NCBI GenBank assembly: GCA_032207245.1
Contig: CM063502.1
Coordinates: 49,537,404 to 49,601,403, forward strand
Direction: 5' to 3'
Source of the DNA: Pardosa pseudoannulata
Taxonomy: Eukaryota > Arthropoda > Arachnida > Araneae > Lycosidae
DNA length: 64,000 nt
Position 1 is the stretch's first letter; each line of letters begins with the position of its first letter. A program made the position numbers and the translations under genes. Below the pieces are notes generated by a model. The model was not told the origin of the DNA. It searched no databases and saw only the letters and a list, made by a program, of their open reading frames with translations. Below, piece by piece: positions 13,701 to 24,779 of the stretch.

Positions 13701-14598
13701 TACTTATTTTAATGCGTGTATCTAATCATATTCAGTCCATATAAGACGACATATATTTACGGAAGTTATTCTGGGTTAGGCTACTGCATATATAATGTAA
13801 TAAAATAATGAAAAAAATTAATAAGAAATTACAATAGATTTTGAAATTTTCAACTACAGTTAAAAAATTTAGCAACTAAGTTTGTTGGTGTTAAAAAAAT
13901 CATATTAAAAACCTATTGTCGTATTTATAACTTAATTTTATAATTTTTTTCACAATTATAAAGATAAATTTCTTTTTACAATCGAACTAAGTTATATATG
14001 CATAAGAGAATAAAAGTATTTAAATATACTTAAAAATTTAGCAATATTGAACTTCAGGTTTTATTTTTGTATTACAACATGACATGTAATTCCTTCATTA
14101 TAATTTTCCTATTTACTGTAAAATTTAACGGCAATCTTTCAATACAAACAGCAAATTAATGTACTATTGAAATCTCTTATACTCAAATATTCTGCCTTTT
14201 ATTATAATTATGTTGTCGACAAAACTGCAGAAATTCTAAAATAACTCCTATTAAGAAAATGGAGGCATTTAAAAACGATTATCCATAATCCTCAGTAAAG
14301 CGCACATTAGCATATTTTAGGATAGATTTATTGAGTTTTATATCTCATGGTATATTCATTATACCTCAGATTAATTTAAAAGAAAATTAAAGCTAAGAAA
14401 GTAAAAATATTAGATCTCCCCAGATTTGTAAAATATGTTTTCACTTTTATCTTCTACGATCCATTTCTGAATTTGTTCTAGCTAAATTTAAAACTCACGT
14501 TCGACGATGTTGGAAATTTTAATTTAATAGTCACTTATTTTTTACGCTTAAAAAACAGACTACATTTCTTTATTCAAAATAGGATTTCTGCTTTGAAA
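10710..14598. other. AT-rich spacer, no gene seen
   Basis: Dense stops in all frames and many poly-A and poly-T runs. I found no TIR element, SINE fragment or codon-like stretch. Confidence 0.55.
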
Positions 14599-14602
14599 TT
14601 AA

Positions 14603-14868
14603 CACTAAACATACCATATAACAGGTCAAATGACCCATAAGGTTTATGTAAAAAATGCGATAGGAAATGAATTGAAAATTCTTATTCTTTGTGTTTGCAA
14701 GACATAAAAATTGACAATATACAATTTTGTTTAATTATAATAAAGTTTATTTGTCTATTTCCTTCCAATTTTCACATTTCATGCATTTATAATCAGAAAA
14801 AATAAAGTCCGGTCATTTGACCCGCTATGGTAGAAATAGGTATGTATTAAGTGTTGGTATGTTTAGTG
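14603..14868. mobile_element. TTAA-flanked MITE, piggyBac-type, family 2
   Basis: TTAA at 14599-14602 and 14869-14872 flank a 266-bp segment with terminal inverted repeats CACTAAACATACCA. A second, subterminal inverted pair follows: GGTCAAATGACCC near the left end and GGTCATTTGACCC near the right end. Subterminal repeats separated from the terminal ones are typical of piggyBac elements. There is no coding content. Confidence 0.82.
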
Positions 14869-14871
14869 TTA

Positions 14872-15870
14872 AAATAAAACTTTTGTGTAATTTCATCCAC
14901 TTAAAAATTGATAATTTTCAGTACAGTTTATATATTAGGAGAGTAACTAATTTTAAGTCGGGAAATAATTTCCTTGTTACTAATTATTTTTAAAAAACCT
15001 AAGAGAGTAATGAGTCGCAAACATATATCTTTTAGTTTTTTCTTTAAGCGTTTAAACCTCTTTTGTAGTTATTCTTTATAATTATTTTTTTTTCATCGTC
15101 GTTGAAGAAATACCTAACGGTCAATTTTACCTAATAGGAAGAATTTCAAAAATTTTTCAACCACCAGTTTTATTAAATTCTCGAAAGTATTCTCTTTAAA
15201 CAATAAAATATCGTAAAATTTCATCTACTGAAAAGTTGGTGATTTTCAGCAGCGACTAACATTTAAGTTTTAAATATAAAAGGTTTATATAATAAAAAAA
15301 AATATAAAAATAAAATGTTTGTATAATAAAAATAGGTTTGAAAAATAAAACAAAACTGAATTTGTAATTTTTTAAGGTTTGTTACTAATACATTCGAAGA
15401 TATATAAGAGAGGCACAAATATACCATATCTTTTGTTCATATATGTTTGTTCATATTGTTTTTCCATACACCTCTTGTACATCTTATCATAAACATATTG
15501 TTCTGTAGGATTTTTTCACCTTCGCACAAGATGCACTTCATTGTGTATCCTACCTAAACGTGAGAATTTCAATCTCTTCCTGCTGTTAGATTTTTAATAC
15601 TTGACTGTACCGGTCTTAAGTTAAAAAATAAAATTTTACTGTAAAGTTACACGTATAAAAATTTTGATAATTTCAGTGACGTTTATCCATTAGAAAAATT
15701 AAATAAAACTGAAGTCGAGAACCTTTTCATTTACTTTTCTTGTGCATTAGAAAAACATAAGAGAAATAGACAAAGATACGGTATATTTCGGTCGGTTTTA
15801 CAAACATAGCTCGTGGGATTTTATTCTATAAGAATAATTTTTTTCATCGTCAGATAGAATACACAAGATT
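14872..15870 (+). repeat. degenerate tandem repeat, three ~0.33-0.43 kb units
   Basis: Three diverged units share landmarks in the same order: AATTTCATC(C/T)AC followed by TTTTCAG (14,915; 15,243; 15,670), then a TAAGAGAG-type word (about 15,000; 15,404; 15,757), with ATCGTC words at about 15,097 and 15,847. Unit lengths are about 328 and 427 bp. Divergence is high, so this is an old local amplification. I assign no function. Confidence 0.55.
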
Positions 15871-15889
15871 CAATAGTCAAACAAAAGCC

Positions 15890-16130
15890 GTAACGATCGA
15901 TTAGAAAAATATCAATATGCTAATGAAGGTAATGGATCGAATTTCGGTAAGGGAGCGGAACGACCACTTGCCTCGTCACAAAAATTACTCAACCATCGCC
16001 AGCAGTGTAGTGCGCACCTACCACATGAAAACAATAGACTTGAACAGTCCTGGGGAAAGCGTCATTTACTGTCTCAAAATTAGCAGCACTTATAAAAGAT
16101 TAAAACGAGAGTTTTTCATACGTAGTATTT
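15890..16130 (+). other. less AT-rich island with a 71-codon open frame
   Basis: The segment is visibly richer in G+C and CpG than its surroundings and holds an open frame at 15917-16132. The frame contains a GGTAAGG word that could be a splice donor at ~15,947. The peptide (VRERNDHLPRHKNYSTIASS...) matches no family I know. It could be conserved non-coding DNA, an old exon or chance. It lies immediately upstream of the 1.3-kb tandem duplication. Confidence 0.25.
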
Positions 16131-16244
16131 AGTTTTCCCATGCAAATAGTGTTTTTTATGAGAATTTCGTATAGTATAAAGAAATAAATCAATGCTTCTA
16201 TAGAAGATATAGTGCTGTATTTTTTCAGTTGTAAATATTATGAC

Positions 16245-17542
16245 TTGTTCCCTAAAAATAAGTAAAGATGCGTCCGTTATTAGTGCAAGTTAAAATTTAC
16301 CACTTATATCTTCCGCATTTATTGAGAACCTTTAATGTTTATACAAAGTATTATAGATTTTCATAGAATATTTCACAGAAGTCTTCTTTTTAGAATATGG
16401 TTATATTTTAGGAAAATAGTTTGTCTCTGATAAACCTTTTGATAAACATTTTTGCTTTTAAAAATAATTATTCGGTTCTGTTTCTTTGAGTTTGTACAAA
16501 CAAAATTTACCGTCAATGTGCAGGTATAACTCAGAATATAATACATTGTCATTTTTCAGTATCTAGATTTATTTATAATAAATCGATAGAAGAAAAAATT
16601 ACTTCTGATCAAACTTCTGTTTTTCCTTATTATGGTTATTTATCTTCTCAATTACACTTTTCTTGGTCATATCTCTGTAGTTTGTATCTAAATAAATCTT
16701 TGATATCTATATTTCATTCGTATGGTAATTTCCCTCTATCATCCAGTTTCCTTAGCATTTGTCAGAATCAAGTTGCCATAGCTTACATGCCGTTATTTCG
16801 ATGAAAGCAATTCATCTAAATCAATCCAAGAGAAAAGGAATGTGAGGTCTAATTTTACATCATTTGATTTGATAAGACATTCATATTTTATCCATACAAT
16901 TTAATAATATTCAGGCATATAGCTCCAAGCGAATTATGGCTTTTATCATTGTTCCGAAACAAGTTTACGAGTGTATTACTGAAAAGAGATTTTGTGTAAA
17001 CTATTGTAACATAAAATAATAGCTTCAAACAAAATTTCCTTTGACCAAACTGCTCTCTACTTATGTACGATATTTTATTATATTTTATTTTTCAGATGTT
17101 TAAAGATCTCAGATATTTATGCAAATAAAGGAATTTTAGCTCGTAATTTCTTCACCCTCGTTCTTTCATAAAACTTTCCTTACTAAATATTTCAGTGAAA
17201 AATTTTGTAATAATAAATAAATATCCTTTCCTAATTTCCTGGTTTAGGTACTATAATATATTTAATACTGTAGTTGTTCCTTGTCAGATGTTCTACAACA
17301 GTAAATGTGAAAGGGATGCTTCACTAAACGTTATGAAATTATTTTTTCATAGAAAGGAACAATACTCACCGTATAATAGAAAATCCTAATACTTTTTTAA
17401 GTGTTTCTCGAATTAGCTGTTTCTATTTCTACCAAGCAATATAAATAAATTACTTGATGGAGAGTCAATTCTATGAAATAGGTGGGATAAGTATTATTTT
17501 TAGTTTTTAAATTTAACCCCGCAGAAAAAGCAGTTTTCAAAT
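16245..17542 (+). repeat. recent 1.3-kb tandem duplication, copy 1
   Basis: This segment is repeated head-to-tail at 17,543-18,846. I counted only about six single-base or one-base-indel differences between the copies, so identity is about 99.5%. A 64-codon open frame at 17195-17389 is duplicated with the DNA and shows no coding signature. Only TT is shared at the breakpoints, so the event looks like end-joining or replication slippage and not recombination between long repeats. Confidence 0.93.
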
Positions 17543-18846
17543 TTGTTCCCTAAAAATAAGTAAAGATGCGTCCGTTATTAGTGTAAGTTAAAATTTACCA
17601 CTTATATCTTCCGCATTTATTGAGAACCTTTTAATGTTTATACAAAGTATTATAGATTTTCATAGAATATTTCACAGAAGTCTTCTTTTTAGAATATGGT
17701 TATATTTTAGGAAAATAGTTTGTCTCTGATAAACCTTTTGATAAAACATTTTTGCTTTTAAAAATAATTATTCGGTTCTGTTTCTTTGAGTTTGTACAAA
17801 CAAAATTTACCGTCAATGTGCAGGTATAACTCAGAATATAATACATTGTCATTTTTCAGTATCTAGATTTATTTATCATAAATCGATAGAAGAAAAAAAT
17901 TACTTCTGATCAAACTTCTGTTTTTCCTTATTATGGTTATTTATCTTCTCAATTACACTTTTCTTGGTCATATCTCTGTAGTTTGTATCTAAATAAATCT
18001 TTGATATCTATATTTCATTCGTATGGTAATTTCCCTCTATCATCCAGTTTCCTTAGCATTTGTCAGAATCAAGTTGCCATAGCTTACATGCCGTTATTTC
18101 GATGAAAGCAATTCATCTAAATCAATCCAAGAGAAAAGGAATGTGAGGTCTAATTTTACATCATTTGATTTGATAAGACATTCATATTTTATCCATACAA
18201 TTTAATAATATTCAGGCATATAGCTCCAAGCGAATTATGGCTTTTATCATTGTTCCGAAACAAGTTTACGAGTGTATTACTGAAAAGAGATTTTGTGTAA
18301 ACTATTGTAACATAAAATAATAGCTTCAAACAAAATTTCCTTTGACCAAACTGCTCTCTACTTATGTACGATACTTTTATTATATTTTATTTTTCAGATG
18401 TTTAAAGATCTCAGATATTTATGCAAATAAAGGAATTTTAGCTCGTAATTTCTTCACCCTCGTTCTTTCATAAAACTTTCCTTACTAAATATTTCAGTGA
18501 AAAATTTTGTAATAATAAATAAATATCCTTTCCTAATTTCCTGGTTTAGGTACTATAATATATTTAATACTGTAGTTGTTCCTTGTCAGATGTTCTACAA
18601 CAGTAAATGTGAAAGGGATGCTTCACTAAACGTTATGAAATTATTTTTTCATAGAAAGGAACAATACTCACCGTATAATAGAAAATCCTAATACTTTTTT
18701 AAGTGTTTCTCGAATTAGCTGTTTCTATTTCTACCAAGCAATATAAATAAATTACTTGATGGAGAGTCAATTCTATGAAATAGGTGGGATAAGTATTATT
18801 TTTAGTTTTTAAATTTAACCCCGCAGAAAAAGCAGTTTTCAAATTT
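17543..18846 (+). repeat. recent 1.3-kb tandem duplication, copy 2
   Basis: This is the second head-to-tail unit. Differences from copy 1 include GTGTAAG for GTGCAAG, an extra T in CCTTTTAATG, an extra A in GATAAAACATT, TATCATAAAT for TATAATAAAT, an extra A in AGAAAAAAATT and GATACTTTTATT for GATATTTTATT. The repeat stops at AAATTT (18,841-18,846), where single-copy sequence resumes. Confidence 0.93.
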
Positions 18847-20815
18847 ATGCTGAAATTGCTCAAATTTATGCAGTTATTTTACATTAATGTACATTTCTTA
18901 TTGTTTTATGCTAAACATGGTCTTTTCTTTATGTAAGTGTTTCATGAAATTTTGAAATGAAAGCTATTATAAAAGTTGAATATTTTTTTGAACTTATCTA
19001 TATATTTTAAAACTCAAGGAGTTCTCTTTCCATAACCCATGAGAAGAAACTGCTGCATCATTTCTTCCCATTTTGGTTTTTAATCAAATATATTTGTGCA
19101 TAGATGTGTAAATATTCATTTTTAAGACTGTAATGGTTATTAATTAAGAGGAATTTGTAATTAAAGTTTACATTTCTTCTGGCAGAATTCGCGTACTCAG
19201 TGCGTTTTACTGCATAAAGCCATACAGTTTTTGAGTGTGTTACATCTCGATAGAAGACAATTTTTATTTTATTTTTTTTACTTGAGCGCGGTGCTGTTTT
19301 TCTGTGTGTTTCGTGGAAGTAAAATGGACAAGTCACATTTTTATAAATCTGTATTAGGTGATGCAAATTGTTTATTTCGTCTTGTTATCGTTAACTTAAA
19401 CTGCAAACAGTAAATGAAGACATTAAATATTGGTAGTTTTATAAGAAAAAAGTCATGTAACATCGAGCATTTCATAAAGATTACCCATACAAATATTACC
19501 GAAATAAGCCTAGAATATTTACCTGTGTGTGTGTGTTTTATTCTGAAAGAGAGTGAGTGAGTGAGTTGGTTGCCGAAATTTGACATTTGAAGATTATAAT
19601 AAACTATATCCAATTGTCTTTTTATAATAAAGATAACTTTAATGCTTTTCTGCCCATGCAAATAAAAAAAAATGTGAAATGTCATACTTGTTAATCCTAG
19701 ATATTGTTGAATAAATATTTGATAAATGAACAAAAGTCTTTGTCCAGAATTATCAGTAAGAACTTGTCAATTAAGCTAAAAAATGATTTTATTTCTAAAC
19801 TCTTTACTATTTAGAAAAGGCTATATTTTGTTATAAGTGTATTTATAATTGAGAACTGATGCAAGACCCTATGTTTTTTAATTGTTTATTTTTTGAAATA
19901 CTTAATTTAACTATAAACTGACGGCCCATGCAAATTAACATATTTTTTTATTCTGGCTTTCTGGAAAAGGCACGTAGATTTACGTTTTGGCATTCATTTT
20001 TATTGCGCAGATAATTTTCTCATTACACCATGTATCAGATTTTTCTAGTTGCCCTTAATTGTAGTCACCTGTCTGTTACTAGATGAAATTCACATAAAAA
20101 TAGTAAGTCAACGAAATAAAATTAAAGTAAAAATTAAATATAATTAATTCGTCTTAGTTTATAAAAATCAAAGAAACATAAGTTTATACTGCTCGTTGTT
20201 ATTAAACGTTAAGCAAAGTTTTGGGAAATAGAAGAAATAAAAACCTTGACATTTCTGCAGAAATTACATACAAAAGAATTGTGTTTAAAAAACTACGACG
20301 CTTTATAACGTGCACACATAGTTTAATTATATTTTAAAATTCACTAAGACACAGAGAAGCAGAAAATTGCAATCTTTAATCAGTTAAGTGCTTGCTTCAG
20401 AATTAAAATAAATTGTATATATAAAGAAACACAAGTTAGCCTTAGTTTTATACTCCTTTCATGTCATTAGGATAAACAGGCTATTTATTACACAAATTTA
20501 GCGATGGTATATATAAAATAGATAAAAATTAAAACTACCCCAAATTATATTTTTCTATAAAATACTAGTTACATAATAAGCATGTATAGCATCCAAACAA
20601 CTATTTTCTTCCAGTATAAAAAATGAGAATTATTAGGGATTTAAAGAATTCTATATCACACAGCACACATTTTCAATTTTTATTTCCGAAACAATTTCTG
20701 GATGAAAAATTTAAATAATTACTCCAAAAAGACGTTCAGCTTCATATCACAGTAAATACCTTTTGGAAGAAGAGAGGAAATAAAATAAATTCTCCTCATT
20801 ACCATACAACGTGTT
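18847..20815. other. AT-rich spacer, no gene supported
   Basis: Three open frames overlap on both strands here (19058-19366 minus, 19231-19413 plus, 19341-19733 minus). None shows a domain, signal peptide or splice logic, and the opposing overlap argues for chance. A short (TG)n and GAGTGAGTGAGT stretch lies at about 19,522-19,565. Confidence 0.5.
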
Positions 20816-20819
20816 CTAA

Positions 20820-21140
20820 AAAAATAATGATCTTCATATGCAAGTGCTGCAGTGGGGCTTTTGAGCAATTTATTCTAGTCTTTCTAATGAAGCAACTAAA
20901 TAAAGTGCGAAGTTTTCACAGCCGCCTTTCCAGTAGGGAGTACTCTGCAAGATGAATGGAATTAATTTCTACTGTTTGTAGAGGCAGTGTGCATGCAAAT
21001 GATGTGACCCGCTTATTTCCCTACAATTTCATCACGCCGCCGTTTTGGACCACACCCAAGAGGGGCTTACTACACCGCAGAGCAGGAATTCATGTTGTCT
21101 GATTTGCTTAATAGACACATTAACGGGAAAACTCTTCCTG
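20820..21140. promoter_or_regulatory. candidate conserved non-coding / enhancer-like island
   Basis: Base composition shifts to near-balanced with CpG dinucleotides (CAGCCGCC, CACGCCGCCG), surrounded by very AT-rich DNA. It carries several homeodomain-type TAAT words and an octamer-like ATGCAAATGA. No long open frame or repeat family was recognised. Regulatory function is inference from composition and motif content only. Confidence 0.3.
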
Positions 21141-21316
21141 GTTTATAGTATCTAGTTCAAAATACAAATAATGAGCTACGCTTGGAGATTTCACCGTGGA
21201 CGTGTATTTTTCCCATCAGACTCCAGTTGTTTTCTGTAATTTTTGGGTAAATTAGGATAAAAAGTCACTTTCTGTGAATTTAAATATTTTATTTGGAAAA
21301 AAGATGTAAAAAATAG

Positions 21317-21657
21317 AAAAATTTTGTTTTTGAATTGTAGTCAATATAACGTTTTCCCCAAACTGAAGGGTACACAAAAATTCTCAGTACTGAGAGTTAG
21401 ATGATTTTAAAGAAGTACATAAAATCATGTATTTTATCTTAGAATATAAATAGAACAAAAATATTAATAAAATATTAATAAAATTTTGTTTTTGAATTGT
21501 AGTCAATATAACAACGTTTTCCTCAAACTGAAGGCTTAACACACTTTTTACAGCTTAACACACTTACTGAAGTGAATTCATGTCATTTCATAATGTATTC
21601 CTGGTTACAGTTGATGTGAATTCATATCATTTCAAAAGGCATTTCTAGTTGCTGTTG
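21317..21657 (+). repeat. two local direct duplications
   Basis: First pair: ~50 bp around TTTTGAATTGTAGTCAATAT recurs at 21,317-21,369 and 21,480-21,534 (163-bp offset), followed by the same AACTGAAGG. Second pair: TGAATTCATGTCATTTCA at about 21,574 recurs as TGAATTCATATCATTTCA at about 21,617, with similar following sequence. Both are short-range direct duplications. Confidence 0.75.
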
Positions 21658-22329
21658 TCTTGAATTTACGTTCTGCGATTTCTGTTATTACACTGTTATT
21701 GATTTATTTAGGCTTCATCTTGATATCTCAGTGCTCACTCATATATCGTCTCCTATGTACAAAATCATTCCATGCTGTTGGTAATTTGTTATTTTGTAAT
21801 TAGAATAAAATGTAGTTTCTCTCGGAATTCAATCATTTAGAGGTTTAGATAGATAGGTCTTGAAGATATTAGTTTAATAAATATCTGCATTGTTCCTAAC
21901 CTTAGAATAGGAGCATTATACACACTATTAATTCTTGTTTGGGAGGAAACAGTTACAGTTGATAATCTAAAAGATAGGTTGCTAGCGGTTAGAGATTTAA
22001 TCTGTGGGTTCTTAGTCTCCGATTGATATGGATGGAATCGCTTTTAAATAGGACGTATCAGTGTAACCAGTCCTCCGAACCAATTTTCCAAGTGATCTAC
22101 GTTGTTAATGTAAGTAGCAATACCCTATATATAATATACAGAAAATGGTAAAATGTGTTAGTATTTAGATATAGGAAGATTGGAAATGAGTTCTTTGTAG
22201 AATAAAAATTAAATAACCCGAAAATGTTTTTCCAGTCCGTTTTCGGAAAAGAAAAGATTATCAATTCTGTCCTATTAAATTGCCCGAAGATGAAAGTGGA
22301 GAGGACTGATTTTATGTCAAAATATCTAG

Positions 22330-22565
22330 TTATTTCGTTGCGTGCCCGGCGTTCATTTCCTTAAAACCATTGCTCAGAATCTGTCAAAGTGCGTGTAGAT
22401 CAAGATTAAAATTCATTCTCCGGTACTTGTCCGAATAGAAAATTGGAGAAATGGGGCGTTCTTCACGACCTTCGGCGTCTTCGCTGTAGCCGGCGTCTAA
22501 GACAAATGGCGCTTCCGGCACCTCTTTACCACGTCTTTCAACTGTCGAAAAATTTTCGCATAGTG
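22330..22565. promoter_or_regulatory. CpG-containing island, possible promoter or exon
   Basis: A cluster of CG-containing words (TGCCCGGCG, TTCGGCGTCTTCGC, GCCGGCG, CTTCCGGCACC) stands out in otherwise CpG-poor, AT-rich DNA. One plus frame stays open for ~60 codons across the core but has no recognisable motif. It could be a promoter, a small exon or a decayed element. I cannot choose between these. Confidence 0.25.
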
Positions 22566-22569
22566 AATT

Positions 22570-24115
22570 TGGATATTTTAACTACAGACACTTTTTAAGT
22601 AGAAAAGACGAGATAAAAATAGTCTCTAATTAGAAGTATAATATAATTACCGGTGGCAGGGGGGATAAGTAACATTTCACCGTCTGGTCATTAAAAGAAG
22701 ATTAAGGGAAAGAAAATTAGTTTGAAAGTTGAGGACAATGAACATAAATTTAATACGGGAGTGAAATATATTTAGGTTAATATTTTTTTTCGCACCCAAA
22801 ATTTTTCTTTCTTCGTGATCTAAAGAGAATACTGAAAATATATCAATCATAAAATATGTATAAATGTTTAACCATCAATTCATACTTATTGTTTAATTAT
22901 ATTCAATAACTTTTTCCTCTTTCGGGTGATAACAGCATACATGTACATTTTTATATGTATCGAATTGTCTGGAAATAAAAAAAATAAACAACATTATCAA
23001 TCATTCATCTTATTTTGTTTTAACAAGAAACTTTATTTATAAAACTTTTAGATATATAAAGTATGTTGTACATCGTTAAAATAAACTTTCAAATTTTTTT
23101 ATATAATTAAACTAACTGCAAACATGATAATAAGCATTATATTATATAAAATAATATGAAATATCATCAAAAATCTGCATTCGTCCATAGATCACACATA
23201 ACTTACAGTCATTAATTATTTACGATAAAACTTATTTTATTTTTTAAACTTTGTTCTAAACTTCTATCACAATGTCATATATTTTTTTCAATTATTTGTA
23301 CATGCAATAATTTAGAAATTATTTCATTGTTTAAAACCTTTAAACACGCTGTAACTCAACAAAATACGCATTTTTTAATATAGCGTGCCCAGTTTTACAA
23401 CAAATACATTGACAGGAAATCTCTAAAAATTTTAAAGAGAATGGGAAAAAAGCAATTTGCCTGAAAAGTTTGAAATCGGTAATATAGTATAAAGATAAAA
23501 ATGTGTAATTTTTAAAACAAAGAGAGGCAAAAAATAAATTTTAATGGAAAATAGTCATTTGACTGTTAACATTTGACTTGACCATGAAGTTTATGTCTAG
23601 CTTGACTTTTTAAAAGAAAAAGTAATTTCAGTTGAGTTAAAAGAAACGGTTTCTCTCAGTTCTATAAATCTAATTAATGCTTTAGTGTCAAACATTGTTC
23701 AAGTCCTAATTTCTGCATAGATGTTTTATATCTCTCTAAATAAAACTTTCATGGAATAAAAAAAAAATCTAATTTTTAAGTTAAAAAAATCTTTTATTAT
23801 TTTTACATTCTCCTTCTGACTCATTGGAATAAATAAGTATCTAAATATTATTATATTGACCTAAACTAGGAATCAAACTCAAAATAAAATGCATATTACT
23901 ATTTTTGTTGACATAAAATAGTTTATGCTTCAATTAACGCTAAACTATGTACTATTAAACAAAAAATAAAATATTTATTTCTAAGTGGAAACCAATCAAT
24001 TCTTAAATATATCATGAATTATTCATCAATAAATTATATGTTAGGGAGTTTGTTAGATGTGTTAGATGTTTGCTAATTATTAGTGTCTGATTGATAGTAT
24101 TGAATGACAATCTTT
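22570..24115. other. AT-rich spacer, nothing recognised
   Basis: No open frame of note, no element ends and no tRNA-like boxes were seen. Confidence 0.55.
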
Positions 24116-24140
24116 TGGCCTGACGGTGTTTTAAAGTTAA

Positions 24141-24709
24141 CCCCTTCCGGTAAAATGACGAGTCTAGCTCTTCATTAGTTTTTCCTTCCATACCGCACAA
24201 TGACGAGCTACACTCGTCATGCGATTAAAGTTACTGTTAAATATGATAATTAATTTAGTTTAAAATTTCTAGTGTACTGAATTTGGCAACACATTTATCA
24301 CTTGTAAAAATCACAAGTCACTATTGCATATTGTTTACTTAGAATTTCTTGGTACAAGTCATTGCCAAATTAATGAGTCAGAATAAAAGAAAACCTACTA
24401 AGAAATGCCGTGTGTGTTACAAGAATCAAATTAAAAGTGAGACTACTTGCCCGTGTAAACAATTAAGAATTCCTTTGTACTTTGTTTTGAAAAGTACCAT
24501 TAGCTTGAAGACTATTATCTGTATACTTTATTAATGTTTTACTTTGATATTTTCTTAATTTTACTGTTTCTGATATTATTTAACACTATGTAAAAAGTGG
24601 ATTTTAATTAAGAATATGTAAGAATTATAAAATGAAACAAGTTTTTTAAATAAAAATTAAATGGTTATTTCATGCACAGTTTTTCATTATTAAATCATAC
24701 CGGAAGGGG
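24141..24709 (+). mobile_element. piggyBac element remnant (569 bp) with TTAA target duplication
   Basis: TTAA at 24137-24140 and 24710-24713 flank terminal inverted repeats CCCCTTCCGGTA. A palindromic subterminal motif (TGACGAGCTACACTCGTCA) lies near the left end. The right half retains a broken piece of transposase C-terminus (separate entry). This makes it the best-supported piggyBac member here: an internally deleted copy that keeps both ends and the 3' end of the gene. Confidence 0.9.
24349..24534 (+). pseudogene. piggyBac transposase C-terminal cysteine-rich fragment
   Basis: The frame contains CRVCYKNQIKSETTCPC followed by IPLYFV. This fits the C-terminal cysteine-rich (RING/PHD-like zinc finger) domain of piggyBac transposases, which reads roughly CxxC...TxxxCxxC-xVPLC-xxxCFExYH. 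The expected CFEKYH is present in a different reading frame just downstream (~24,484-24,501) and is followed by a stop. So the fragment has a frameshift as well as lost cysteines. The catalytic DDD region is absent. It is a non-functional remnant inside the TTAA element, and the domain itself normally helps bind the TIRs. Confidence 0.78.
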
Positions 24710-24779
24710 TTAAGACATTGCTCTTTGGTACTGGACTTTGCGGGTGCGAATCCCAATGCTTTCATGCAAGTTTTTACCT

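Larger units (their letters stand above)
24118..24775 (+). mobile_element. tRNA-like (second SINE family?) sequence split by a piggyBac element
   Basis: GGCCTGACGGTGTTTTAAAG (24,117-24,136) precedes the TTAA element, and TTAAGACATTGCTC continues after it. That is followed by GGTACTGGACTTTGC and a B-box GGTGCGAATCC (24,743-24,753). Joined across the TTAA, the parts have the order and spacing of a degenerate tRNA head. The sequence differs from the main SINE family in this window. It is probably the head of another tRNA-derived retroposon; a dead tRNA gene is the alternative. Confidence 0.45.

Noticed and set aside
17195..18691. Two identical 64-codon frames that look like a duplicated small gene
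   Set aside because: They are identical because the whole 1.3-kb DNA segment is duplicated. There is no start context, domain or codon signature, and untranslated sequence is equally conserved.
19058..19733. Overlapping open frames of 102 and 130 codons on the minus strand
   Set aside because: AT-driven composition, mutual and opposing overlaps, no domains or splice logic.
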